64,000 nt of DNA from positions 868,001 to 932,000 of the forward strand of contig QXEO01002091.1 of assembly GCA_007115705.1 (NCBI GenBank), written 5' to 3'. Positions 1 to 10,167 of this stretch are shown here, in pieces. Source of the stretch: Dactylis glomerata (lineage: Eukaryota > Streptophyta > Magnoliopsida > Poales > Poaceae). The position numbers were made by a program, and so were the translations under genes. The notes under the pieces were generated by a model that was given only the letters and a program-made list of their open reading frames with translations, was not told where the DNA came from and did no database searches. Position 1 is the stretch's first letter; every line of letters starts with the position of its first letter.

Positions 1-257
1 AAATCAAACCTCACATGATACTTTAGGGTCCTAGTAAACCACCATTATCACATTTTCCTAGCCATCATCGTCGCCTGTGCTGCAACTGCCGACCTTGGAG
101 ACACCACTGAGGTCACTATGCCGCTATTCCCTTTCCTGACTGCATAATTCCAAAATGACCCCTCCATAGATAAGCTAATACCCTTAGGCCCTAGCACCTC
201 CTCCACTTGCTCTCTGTTCGCTGCTATAGTTTGTTGTCACCGTCAGATAGGCTAGGG
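1..257. other. Left-edge intergenic DNA, nothing recognised
   Basis: No coding frame, repeat end or RNA signature was recognised here. It is the flank into which the downstream Harbinger-type element inserted. Confidence 0.4.
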
Positions 258-260
258 TTA

Positions 261-2750
261 GGGCATCTCCAGCGGGCCGACGCATCGCGTCCACGCGTGT
301 TCGAAACGGTTTGACCAGACGCGAGAGGCGACTGCGCACGCTCCAGCGGTGCGACGCATCCGGACCAACGCGTCCGGTTCGACCCATCCCTGGCCAAAAT
401 TTGGGGCGAGTTTGCGTCGGCCCGGATAGCGCGCGCGTCCTCCCGCATCTGCCCAATTACTTGGCGGTCCCTCCCGCTAGAGGCACACCTCTCCCTCCAA
501 AACCCTCCCCCGAAAATTGAGCAGCGGCAACAGAAGCGCAGTCGATGGATCCCGCCGCTAGTGCAGCCGCTGCGCCTGCCGCCGGTAGCGGGCTGAAGAA
601 GCAGCCCAAGGTAAGGAAGGATGCAAAGGATCTGATGCTGGACGATTGGAGGAAGGAGTCGGAGAAGCATATGCGGGCCAGCGAGTAGCCGTGCAGAACC
701 TTCAAAAGCGGCCTGACTCGACGAGGAGCACCGGCGAGAGACCGAGCGGTTCCTCGCCGCTCAAGCCTTGGCCAACATCAAGGAGCCAGCGGGGAAGGCC
801 GCCGTGCACGCCGTCATGATGATGAAGCAGGAGGCCATCAACGTGGCGTTCGGCAGCGTCGCTTCATTGCCTCCGTTGTGTGCCGTCGGTGACACCTTGT
901 CGACGAGCTCGGTCACCTCGACACCGAGCGGTCGCCCTCCTACGCTCGAGCTCAACATGCCTATCGCGCATGCTCCAGCGCAGGGCGCCCACGGTCGGGG
1001 CGGTGTCCCGCTCTCCAGGTTTGGTGACCTCTGCCCCCCGTCGGGGTCGGCAGGGCTAGGCATCGACCTCAACCGCACAACATCGACAGGGTGTGGCACC
1101 CCGATAGGCTTGAAGAAGCCTCATCGCATGTCTACTGCTGACATGCCAAGGGCAGTCAACCTGTTCGACGAAATGCTAGCGCCCACCAAAGAGGTAATGG
1201 CTCATCCCTCTTGTCAATTGGCATTGCCGGTGGCCTAGAGCACCAGCCCATAGGCATTAATGGCCGATGCGCGTGCATGCTTTCATGGGGGCCAAGGGCG
1301 AGGCCATCATGAATGACATGTTCAACAACCAGGACGACTACACCCAGGCCGAGCCCGAAACCCAGGCCGAGGCCTACAACATTGACGCTGAGAAGCTGTT
1401 TCCACCCAACAACATGCCCACACGGGAGGGGATGACGGCTGTGGCATTGGCTGCAACACTTGCCGGTTGCTTTCCCGAAGTCAAGAGGATCAGCCAAAGG
1501 ACGGCGAGCTACACGTCGGCAGAGGACAAGGTCCTTTGCAAAGCTTGGTTGGAGATATCGACCGATCCTATTTGCAGTGCCGAGCAAAAGAGATTCAACT
1601 ATTGCAGGAAGGTGGTCAAATTCTTCCACGAGCGGAGGAAGATTTGTGAGAAACCATTCCAAAGCGATCGGAATGATCTCTCACTTTCAAAGAGATGGGG
1701 CACCATCCATGCCGAGTGTAGCAAGTTCCAAGAAAAATTTGAAAAGATCCAAAAAAGGCAAATTAGCGGCCTTGCGCCGGTTGACTTGGTAAAACCTTAT
1801 TCCTTTTTTCTCGCTGATTTTGGCCTACGCATGACACCATTGTTCATTACCTAGTGTAGATCCTCAAGTCTTTGGAGCACTTCAAGGCGGCGTATGACAA
1901 CAAGGCCTTCACATTGAGCCATTGTTGGTCCATCCTCAAGGACTCCAAAAAATGGGAAGATAGCTTTGCCCTTTGGCTAGAGCTGGAGAACAAGAAGGAC
2001 AGAGGCAACAACAATGCCTCTACGGGCGATGTCATTGACGTTGATGGCGAGGGGCTAGCCGGCTCAGGCCTGCCAGGTGGTGTCCGGCAGCGCCGGCCTC
2101 CAGGCCACAAGGCTACCCAGGCCGACATTGCCCAGCAGGCCGACTCCTTGGCGTTCCAAGAAACCTTCAAGGAGCTCATGACCAAGAAGGAAGAGGCCAC
2201 TGTCGAGAGGGAGGAGCTGCGACGTAAAGACAAGGAGGCCACCACCAAGAGCTTCGTTGATCTCGAAAAGCGGTCTGTTGCCGCTGACAAGGCCATTGCC
2301 AAGGCTAGGCTACTAGAGGCCGAGGCCAAGACAAAGGCCCTGGAAGCCGGCAATGGCGACCGCGATGGAAAGAGCAGACAAAAGTGCATCATTCGTGGAC
2401 TTGCCATTTTTTGGACATATTGTAGATATTGCCTCATTTTGGAAAATTTGGATGAGATGGCCACTAGTTGGCGTTGTCAGGTTGGCAATGGCATATGTTT
2501 GCCACTTATTTGCTTGCAAATTATTTGTATTTTCGAGTTTTTGGCTATGCCAATCTGTTCAAACTGGCCAGCGCTGGCCAATTTGCTGAAAGTGACCAAA
2601 ACAGCCAGCGCGGACGGGATACATCGGGCCGCTGGGTGCGCCGGCCAGGCGGGCCAGATCGCGACGCAAATTATGTCCTGCCCTCGACGCAAACAGACCA
2701 GAACGGACCGTTTGCGTCGGCGGGATGCATCGGCCCCGCTGGAGATGCCC
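261..2750 (+). mobile_element. PIF/Harbinger-type DNA transposon, non-autonomous
   Basis: The left end reads GGGCATCTCCAGCG and the right end is its exact inverse complement (CGCTGGAGATGCCC). The element is flanked by TTA at 258-260 and 2751-2753, the three-base target duplication typical of PIF/Harbinger. The subterminal 100-150 bp are also related in inverted orientation, with GGATGCATCG-type and TTTGCGTCGG motifs. The cargo is only the Myb/SANT-like accessory ORF, broken. No DDE transposase ORF was seen, so this copy would depend on a transposase made elsewhere. Boundaries are read directly; the family assignment rests on TIR, TSD and the accessory ORF type. Confidence 0.85.
545..2384 (+). 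pseudogene. Broken Myb/SANT-like, NAM-associated-type accessory ORF of the Harbinger element
   Basis: The reading frame starts at the ATG at 545 with an Ala-rich, Lys-containing N-terminus and hits a TAG at 686-688. Homologous coding continues in other frames at about 720-1238 and from 1267. The best part (about 1500-1790) holds a SANT/trihelix-like stretch with the motif YTSAEDKVLCKAWLEIS, then KRWGTIHAECSKF. A probable intron (GT at about 1788, AG at about 1859) joins it to a segment from about 1860 rich in Lys, Glu and Ala that looks like the coiled-coil C-terminus of NAM-associated plant proteins. Such proteins are the DNA-binding partner of PIF/Harbinger transposases. The C-terminus runs into non-coding sequence after about 2384. 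It has at least one stop and two frameshifts, so it is not functional as read. Confidence 0.7.
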
Positions 2751-2844
2751 TTAGGAAAACGGTGTCCATGTAGGAAATAAGTTGCCGTCATGTAATTTGG
2801 AGCAGAGGAAAATGTCCATGTACTCAAAAGAAAAGAGATATATA

Positions 2845-2941
2845 CTCTCTCCGTCTCTAAAAAGATGCCTCAACTTTGTATAGATTTGCACGTGTTTGAC
2901 GTGCGAATCTATAAAATTGAGACATATTCGCAGGACAGAAG
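2845..2941. mobile_element. Stowaway-like MITE (degenerate)
   Basis: The left end CTCTCTCCGTCTCTAAAAAG follows TA. The right part contains GAGACATATTC and ends near GTAGTA. The centre is an imperfect palindrome (AGATTTGCACGTG / GTGCGAATCT). Size about 100 bp and TA flanks fit Stowaway; the right TIR is badly decayed. Confidence 0.5.
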
Positions 2942-3159
2942 TAGTAAAAAAAAATGAATTTATGTCTCTTCATGTAATCACTAGGATCCGGACATCGCCT
3001 CACGAATTAAGGACGATGTTGTTGATTTACCAGCGTGCTACCTCTCCTTCAGCTATGAACCACCTGGCAGCTCAAGCGATCAATTTAACCACCTTGAATG
3101 CATCATTTCCATTCGATCGTCCACAAAAAGGTCCACCGACCAAATAATCCAACTCCCGA

Positions 3160-4560
3160 AGTTTTGTAAATAGGTAAAGCACGCAAGATGTTGAGAAGCA
3201 TCAGACAGGCAAAAGCACGGACGTGAAGTGATGGAAAGTGGTCTGCAAAGTTAAGCAATGCATCAGCACCTAAACCAGTGTACTCTCCTCTGAAAGTACT
3301 TACACTTACTCTGACAGAAAGAATCGCCACTTTACTGAGGAGAAAGGGCAGTTGAGTAGACTAAGAAAGTGGCAAGGTCGCACAACTCACAACTGCATCA
3401 GCATAAGAATCGAATGCAGTGCACAAAGATGACAAAAAATAAGAATAGAATTGGTACGGACGAACATCAAGCAAGAGACTGGAGCGAGTAAACGCGTTGG
3501 GAGAAGGGAAGAGTGAGAGACAGTCAAATCCTCCCCCATCAATGGCTTCTCTGCAAGATCAGAGCGAGAGAGAACCAAAGCGAAAAAGTTAACCACCACA
3601 CGATCGCACGCCTGACAAAGGAGAGAAGAAAACCAGGAGGCAGGTCGGTGCAGTAACCAGCAAACCTCATGCTCCCTCTAACCGGAAATAATTGTCTAGT
3701 AGTATGATTTTATACTAACTTGATATAAAATTTGTACTAAATCACTAACACTTGTTTCCGATTAAAGGGAGTAGTACTTAATTCGGACGATGATTATGAC
3801 AGATCAGTGCTCTGCAACTGTGCTAACGAGGATGGCATCCCTGGATACTGCATGAGAAAACAAGGCCAACAAAATCCCAGTACAAGCCAGGGTCGTCGCT
3901 CGTGCGCAGCGTGTGGAAAGCTACTACTACTGCAAATAAACAATCTGCCTGCAGCCAGCACAGGATAGTATAATACAGTTCCACTAACTAATTTCCTCCA
4001 CCGCATTCCCATGAAACTGCACAGGTTAGTAATATTAGTGGTAGCCGTAGTGCTTCGGCTGTATGTAACTAACAGGAGAAGCAGCAATCATGGGTTGCAA
4101 CAGGCCCGCATGATTGGCTTCCCCTCGCTGTCGATGATTCAGGCGTTGCATCACATCGGCAGATAATTCCAAGGAGCTGATACTTAATCAAGGAACTGTC
4201 GGTCCATCAATCTCGCCGGTGAGAGCTCTGGCTCGGGCTAAAAGGCACACATCGCCATCATCGGATTCAGCAACAAGCAGAGTCGCACTAGCGAAGTAGC
4301 GAGCCGTGATTTCCGTTGAAATGGAAGGTGTCGTCGTTGCCATTCCATCCATGGAGGATTTTCTCGTTCCTGCGTGCGGAATCCACGTTCTGTTTGTCAT
4401 GGCGGTGCCGTAGGCAACGCCCCGATCAACGCTCAGTGGTTGTCCCCCCAGCTCCAGCTCGACGCGACCAACGTGCACCTGCGCGAGGTGTCCTCTCCCC
4501 TCCTGAATTATTAGCAGGATTTGGCATCTTGTAGGCATGTGGTGGAGAGCACGACCGTCC
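3160..4560. repeat. Duplicated block, copy I
   Basis: Colinear with 7690-8960. Shared anchors include GCATCAGACAGGCAAAAGC (3198 and 7711), GAAAGTGGCAAGGT (3365 and 7975), a TATGACAGATC motif (about 3794 and 8412), a TTCCACTAACTAATT motif and CCGATCAACG (about 4422 and 8932). The offset varies from 4.51 to 4.62 kb, so there are indels between copies. Neither copy has a convincing open frame; short ORFs on both strands are not conserved between the copies. The origin is unknown. It could be a decayed gene flank or an unclassified repeat. Confidence 0.6.
3672..3771. mobile_element. Stowaway-type MITE
   Basis: The left end CTCCCTCTAACCGGAAATAA is inverted at the right end (TTTCCGATTAAAGGGAG), followed by TAGTA. 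It is about 100 bp and AT-rich in the middle, which is typical of grass Stowaway elements. The left TA is mutated (preceded by CATG). It sits inside duplicated block copy I. Confidence 0.65.
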
Positions 4561-4642
4561 AAGACGAAGCCTGCCTGTGTGGCAGCAACGGTGGAAAAAA
4601 CGGAGCTAGGGAGGTGCTGTTGGATATTATTGTACTACGACG

Positions 4643-5012
4643 GTGTAAAACTTGGTGAAAATGGATAAATTTGACCCTTTTCTATAACTTGAACATAAAA
4701 TGAATCGGTTACAATTTTTTTCACAAACTGACCCCTTTTACACGATGCCCTATCTCACGGCGCCATGGTTGTATGGCACGGCGCCCTGGGGTAGGGCGCC
4801 TTGGTCCTGCATGACACCACAGGTCAAGGCGTCGTGCTTCAAATTAAATACCATGACGTCGTACCCCATGGCGCCGTACAATGGAACCATGTTGCCAGGG
4901 GAGCGAGGGCCGCGCAAAAGGGTTAGATTGTGATTTTTTTATAATCTGGTTTATTTTGTATTGAAGTTTGAAAAAAGATCAAATTCATCCATTTTGACTA
5001 AAACTTGTACTC
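4643..5012. mobile_element. Unclassified TIR element, about 370 bp
   Basis: The left arm (AAACTTGGTGAAAATGGATA..TTTGACC) is matched in inverted orientation by the right arm (ATCAAATTCATCC.. CATTTTGACTAAAACTT). The similarity extends over roughly 80-90 bp per arm. The centre has repeated GGCGCC-containing motifs (CGGCGCC, AGGCGCC, TGGCGCC). No target duplication was certain, so the superfamily (for example Mutator-like) is only a guess. Confidence 0.5.
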
Positions 5013-5019
5013 GTTAAAT

Positions 5020-5826
5020 GCAGCATGGGAGCTGGTTATTGAATTGGTCATCTAGCAAACTATTTCAAAAGTCCGAATTCTAACATTCCCCCTAACGTTT
5101 AGGTCGGTGGCCTTTTTTCTTCACGTGCCTAGGACATATATTAGGGTGTTCACATGTATTTATTTTTAATACCATATTGGCCAAGATTTGTACTACCCCA
5201 GTTCCGATTTAATCGATGCTGAACACACCTACACCCATGCTCGCGACGCTACCCGTCCGCGTTGATTAAAGCGGTACAGAGGTAGTACTCAGTACCTCTA
5301 GCTCTAATATCATAGTAAATTGGTCCTCTAGCCAACTATATTCCAAAAGTCTGAACTGATGGACAGGACTAGAAAATATATTTATATTCTAACACCGGTT
5401 TGTTAAGGACCGACCACAATGATGGGTGGACCATTTAGAAGTAGCAAATTAAAAACATACTAAAAGAACATGGCATAAATCATGCGTGTAGAGAATGTAT
5501 GCATGCATGTGAATTTCAAATTTGAAACTTAAATACAAAAGCCAAGTTAGTATAAACACTGCATTTCTACTACTAAAAAATACAGTTTATTCTATCTTAT
5601 TTTTTCTGTAGGTCACATATGATCGTATTTTTCTTGGATATATGCACGAGTAAATGTCAATGTAATATGTGCATCCATGATTTATTTCAAAATAAAACAA
5701 AACTTTGAAGTACTATTTTTACAGATTTCTAAAAATTGAATCCACTTACACCCATGTTCTCCTGACTATTTTCGCCAACCAAAATAGAACAATCTCTCCG
5801 TTGAAAACCACTCGATGTGGTTAACT
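5020..5826. other. AT-rich intergenic DNA, no gene seen
   Basis: No coding frame of note or identifiable repeat end was found. It lies between the TIR element and the CACTA-type MITE. Confidence 0.35.
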
Positions 5827-6171
5827 CACTAGTAGAAAAAAGGGCTTTCGTTTGGAGCTGCCCAGAGCTTTAGCACCGGTTTTGTTACGAACCCAGACTA
5901 AAATGTGCATTAACACCAGTTCATAAGGCCAACACATTAGCACCGGTTCGTAAGAGACCTTTATCACCGGTTTGAGCCACAAACCGGTGCTAAAGGGGTT
6001 GTGTGCAGGCGCTAACCCTTTATCACCGGTTTGTGGAACCCCTTTAGCACCGGTTCACAGCACAACCGGTGCTAAAGGATGAGGCTTTAGTGCCGGATGC
6101 TTTGCACCGGTTGCAAAACCGGTGTAAATGGGAGTTACAAACCGGTGCTAATACCCCAATTTCTACTAGTG
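5827..6171. mobile_element. CACTA-type MITE
   Basis: The ends are CACTAGTAGAAAAA and TTTCTACTAGTG, perfect inverted complements over about 11 bp. The flanking trinucleotide ACT occurs at 5824-5826 and 6172-6174, matching the 3-bp target duplication of CACTA elements. The 345-bp interior carries many short ACCGGT-containing motifs in both orientations (TTTAGCACCGGTT and its complement), the subterminal repeat pattern expected for transposase binding. It has no coding capacity. Confidence 0.85.
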
Positions 6172-7690
6172 ACTCTGTGTTTGGCCTTATAGTCGATTTC
6201 AAATTGAAATTAAGTAAAAGGACCGAATGACCGAAACTAGGAATGCATGCCACCCCTGAGTAGTTGGCAAACACGGTGTACCACCTCAGTTTCATTTTCT
6301 TATCGAAACGACCTCCACCAGGTTGTTTGCCCCACGTCTCCACGTGATCTCGCGTTGGGTGTCTCGCATTAGACCTTGTGTGTGCTTGCAAGGAAGAACG
6401 AGGCCCAAAACCTAGTTTTGTCTTTAGGCAAACTACCAAAAAATAGTTGACATGGGGACATGCACGTTGGCTATTGTGAGTCGGGTTGGTCCATGGTTGG
6501 CTAGGCTGACCGGCCAATAGGCTCGTGCTGCGGGTCCTACAAGTGTTACAGTAATGAAGAACAAGGGCTAAAAACTAGTTTTTGTGTTTTGGCAAACTAC
6601 CAAAAAAAAAAAAACGTTGACATGCACGTGCTACATTAGTTTAGTGTTGTATTACTGGTGTTTTTGTTTGTCATGAAATGTCACGTTGATTTGGTAGCCT
6701 CTTTTCGTTGCTAGTACTAGCTATTTTTTGATAAAAACTAGCTACTTAAATATGCCATCCCACACGCGATTATTTTCTTTGTAGAGTAATTTAGCTGCAG
6801 GAGATACATACGGGAGAAGACTCACGACTCTCCCTCGTACGACTCTACATCCCATATATAATCAACATGTTGCGTACGCTTAATTAATTATTTTTTGTCA
6901 AGAAAGGAAGGAGTACGCCAGGGTATTGCATACACCACTAGAGCAAACACATACATACGCACACATGCATGTCACGTGAGTACATTCCTTACCTAGTCAA
7001 ACGAGGGACTTGATGAAATTTGATGAAAATTCTGCAAACCTTACAAAATTATCTCTGAAGTCTTCATGTGTAAATATGAGCACTAGAATATGTAACTTGG
7101 TTTCATACTCCCGCACACCATGCACCACAGACCACACCATATGCGCTGAATATAGTCCACGACTTTAGGTAGAGTATATATATTGGGCAACCTCTTTCCA
7201 AAATCGTGTGATGAAAACCCAATAAACCCTCTCTTGAAGAAAAATCCTCCGAAAAAAGATAATGGTGAAGTGAAAGCAACGTGCTGAGCTAGCATGTGTC
7301 ATGAGGAGGAAACCCACTTGCCTGATCTCACAAGTAGTATAGTTTTCAGTCTATCATGATACCATGCCAAACAATGTGGATACTCCGCCATTTGCGTGAA
7401 CTTTTTTTAAACTAGACAGGTAGCTAGCCCAAAAAATGCTGTCTGGCCAACCACGTTTATCTGGCCGGCCGGTAGGAATCAACCAGTCATTCCAACTGAA
7501 CCGAACTATAATAAATATTTACATGCCCCAGCTCAAGAAGAAAAGTCTACATGCCCGGCCGTTTGGTTAAGCTTCATGACGTGCATGGCTCTATGAACTA
7601 AGGATTAGTTCCACAAAAGGCAGCAATAGATGAAAAGAAACCCGAAAAAAGCAGACAAACTGTTCTTAGGAAGCTAGCTAGCTAGCTAGT
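6172..7690. other. Intergenic DNA with a short local direct duplication
   Basis: A segment at about 6403-6465 containing CAAACTACCAAAAAA and GTTGACATG recurs at about 6562-6640 (period about 157 bp), with a poly-A expansion in the second copy. Otherwise AT-rich sequence with no gene seen; GCTAGCTAGCTAG occurs near 7675. Confidence 0.45.
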
Positions 7691-8960
7691 AAAAGGTGGT
7701 TGTCTGCGAAGCATCAGACAGGCAAAAGCTAGACAATTTCTGTGATCAACAGTGCATGGTACACCTCCAAATCAGTGCTTATCCATGATCCATCACTAAA
7801 TTAACTTGGCGTACAAGCATAGAGATACTCTTGCTTCTTTCGGCTAGTCCTTGATGTGACGGATGGAAAGTGAGCTGATCCAAACTAGACAAACAAGTGT
7901 ATATAGACCTAAATCTTTTTGCTGACGGGTATATACCTCGACCGGTTCTGAAGATAAAATGGCCACTTTATTCAGAAAGTGGCAAGGTACCACTGCATCT
8001 GAAGGGAAAAAGAAAAATGGAATCGGTACGGGCATGGAGCAAGCAAGAGACTCAGCGAGTAAACACATTGGGAAAAGCGAAGAGCACGCGAGAGAGTCAA
8101 ATGCTGTCAATCTCATCAAAGGCCTCTTTGCTGCAAAAGCGGTAAAAACAAAGGAAAAAAATTTAACCGCCACATGAACATGCACCAGATCAATAAGAAT
8201 TATGCGAATGGGCATGCAGGCTGCAGGCAGATAGACGTGATCAGGAAGCCTCATAGTACTACTCCATTCGTCCAAAAATAAGTGATGTAAATTTGTCTAG
8301 ATTCGTATGTATCTATATGTATTAAAACACATTTAGATACATTTAAATTTAGATAAATCTAGCTACATCACTTATTTTAGTATAGAGGTAGTACTCAATT
8401 TCAAACGATGACTATGACAGATCGGTGCCCTGCGGCTGCAAGTGCTAACCAAGAATGACATCCCTGGATATTGCATGATAAAATATCGCATCAACAAAAT
8501 CTTACTAACCATTGTCGTGCTCAGCATTTCGAGAACGACAAATAAAGATTTCGCCAACCAAGTTATACTATTCCACTAACTAATTCCCTCTCATTTCTGA
8601 ATTGATTAGTAGCACAGGTTAGCCGGTAGTGCTCCGGCTGTAACAGGGGAAGCAGCAATCATGGAATACGACAGCTGAAACCTGCGTCTGCAGATTAGTT
8701 GGCATCGATCGCCGCTTGTTGCGATCACACTCGCAGATAATTCCAAGGTGCTAACGCGTCGGTGAGTCGGTCGATCTCGTCTCGTCCGGGAGCTCAGCCC
8801 AGCGTAGCGGCTAAAATGCACAAGTCGCCGTCACCGGCATACAGCAAACTTCACAATCAGACACCTCGATCCAGAGCAGCGGGGAGTTCAGTCATGCGAA
8901 AACAGTTGATGTCAGCACCATAGACCGTGCACCGATCAACGGCCAGTGGTTGTGCAGCTC
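7690..8960. repeat. Duplicated block, copy II
   Basis: This is the second copy of the block at 3160-4560, in the same orientation, with the shared anchors listed there. It contains its own Stowaway MITE (8262-8391), at a different site from the MITE in copy I. Short frames on both strands are unlike those in copy I, so coding is not supported. Confidence 0.6.
8262..8391. mobile_element. Stowaway-type MITE
   Basis: The left end CTCCATTCGTCCAAAAATAA follows TA. The right end (TTATTTTAGTATAGAGGTAG) is followed by TA. The inner sequences AGTGATGTA and TACATCACT extend the inverted repeat. It is 130 bp, non-coding, and may end a few bases either side of the given points. Confidence 0.65.
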
Positions 8961-9390
8961 TACGACGTAGGCTGTTCGTCCCGATTATTGGGAGGAGTTC
9001 CAGTCATGTGGTGTCCTGCACGAACGAGAGAGGCGGGCAGTATGACAAACTAAACAAACAGCTGAATCTGTCCTACCATTTCATCAACAAAACAAAATGG
9101 ACTGTTGAGAAAGGTCGGGGAAACCAGAACTAAGATTTTAGTGTGAGAGCCGTAGAAAAAAGATTGTAAAAATTCATTTAGAAATATGCTGTTTTTTTTG
9201 TGAAGGGCACAAATGAATGTATTTATCAATGAGAAATTACGGGTATATGGTCCACAACTCGATGTATATGTGGGATTTTGTCTTCAACTTTTCCGACAAT
9301 TCATATATACAATCACCATTTTCTGAAAGTTTCAGGCTCCAATTGACCCGGGAGCTAAACCACCTCACTTCACTTAGGTTGAGCCCAGTG

Positions 9391-9800
9391 AAGCTGAATG
9401 TTGATGCTGCATATGACGAGTCAATATCTGGCGCAGTTAGAGTGGTCATGCTCGATGATCGTCGATAGTTCATTACTGCATCATGTGCCCTAACAAAGTA
9501 ATGGATGTAGGAATGGTGGTGGTGCTACGCGCGTAACTGGATGTAACAATCTGGTTATCAACTCTGATTATATGCAGGTCGTGGATAGGATGATGGCTAG
9601 CGGTCATCCACAAATGGTAGCAGGCTAGCAGCGGCGATCCATGAAGATTGTTATCACCTGGCGATCGACTTAAAACTAACATTCGAGCACTGTCCAACAA
9701 GCCACTGCAGCAACCCATTTCTTAGCCCGTTTGCCTTTGTTTGAGCGGATGATCCACCAGATTTCCTCGTTTCACCCTGATAGATGATTAATCTATCCCG
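9391..9800 (+). pseudogene. Decayed RNase H-like (RVT_3 type) fragment, probably from a LINE
   Basis: From about 9391 one frame reads KLNVDAAYDESISGAVRVVM, the start of the RNase H fold found at the end of plant LINE polyproteins and related orphan proteins. After a stop at about 9466 the match continues in other frames: a MQVVDRMMASGHP-like stretch, AAIHEDCYHLAIDLKLTFEHC, then a DDPPDFL-like tail at about 9750. Several frameshifts and stops show it is dead. It could equally be a remnant of a host RNase H-like gene. Confidence 0.55.
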
Positions 9801-10167
9801 GGCTAAAGAAATGTTGCTCTACACTGTAAGAAAAACACACTAATACACACGCAATAAAAAATATTCAACAACAAACTGAGTCTTCAAAATAATTCGAAAC
9901 AATGCTCAGCCATAGGAACAACGAGATTTATACTCTGAGAGCTCTCAATTGTGTCATCGCCGCAGCAATGATTCGGTATTACTTTTGCATTTCCAATCCA
10001 AAAATTTCACAATACATCTATGACATTTCTTATTGATAAGGAAACAAGGGCAGGAGCCAATGCTTGCATCAAATCTAGTCCTGCTGTGGTACCAGCCGCA
10101 GATGACAAGGAGACAAACACAACAACAATTTATCTTCAACTAAATGATTATAAATTTTACAGTGTCT

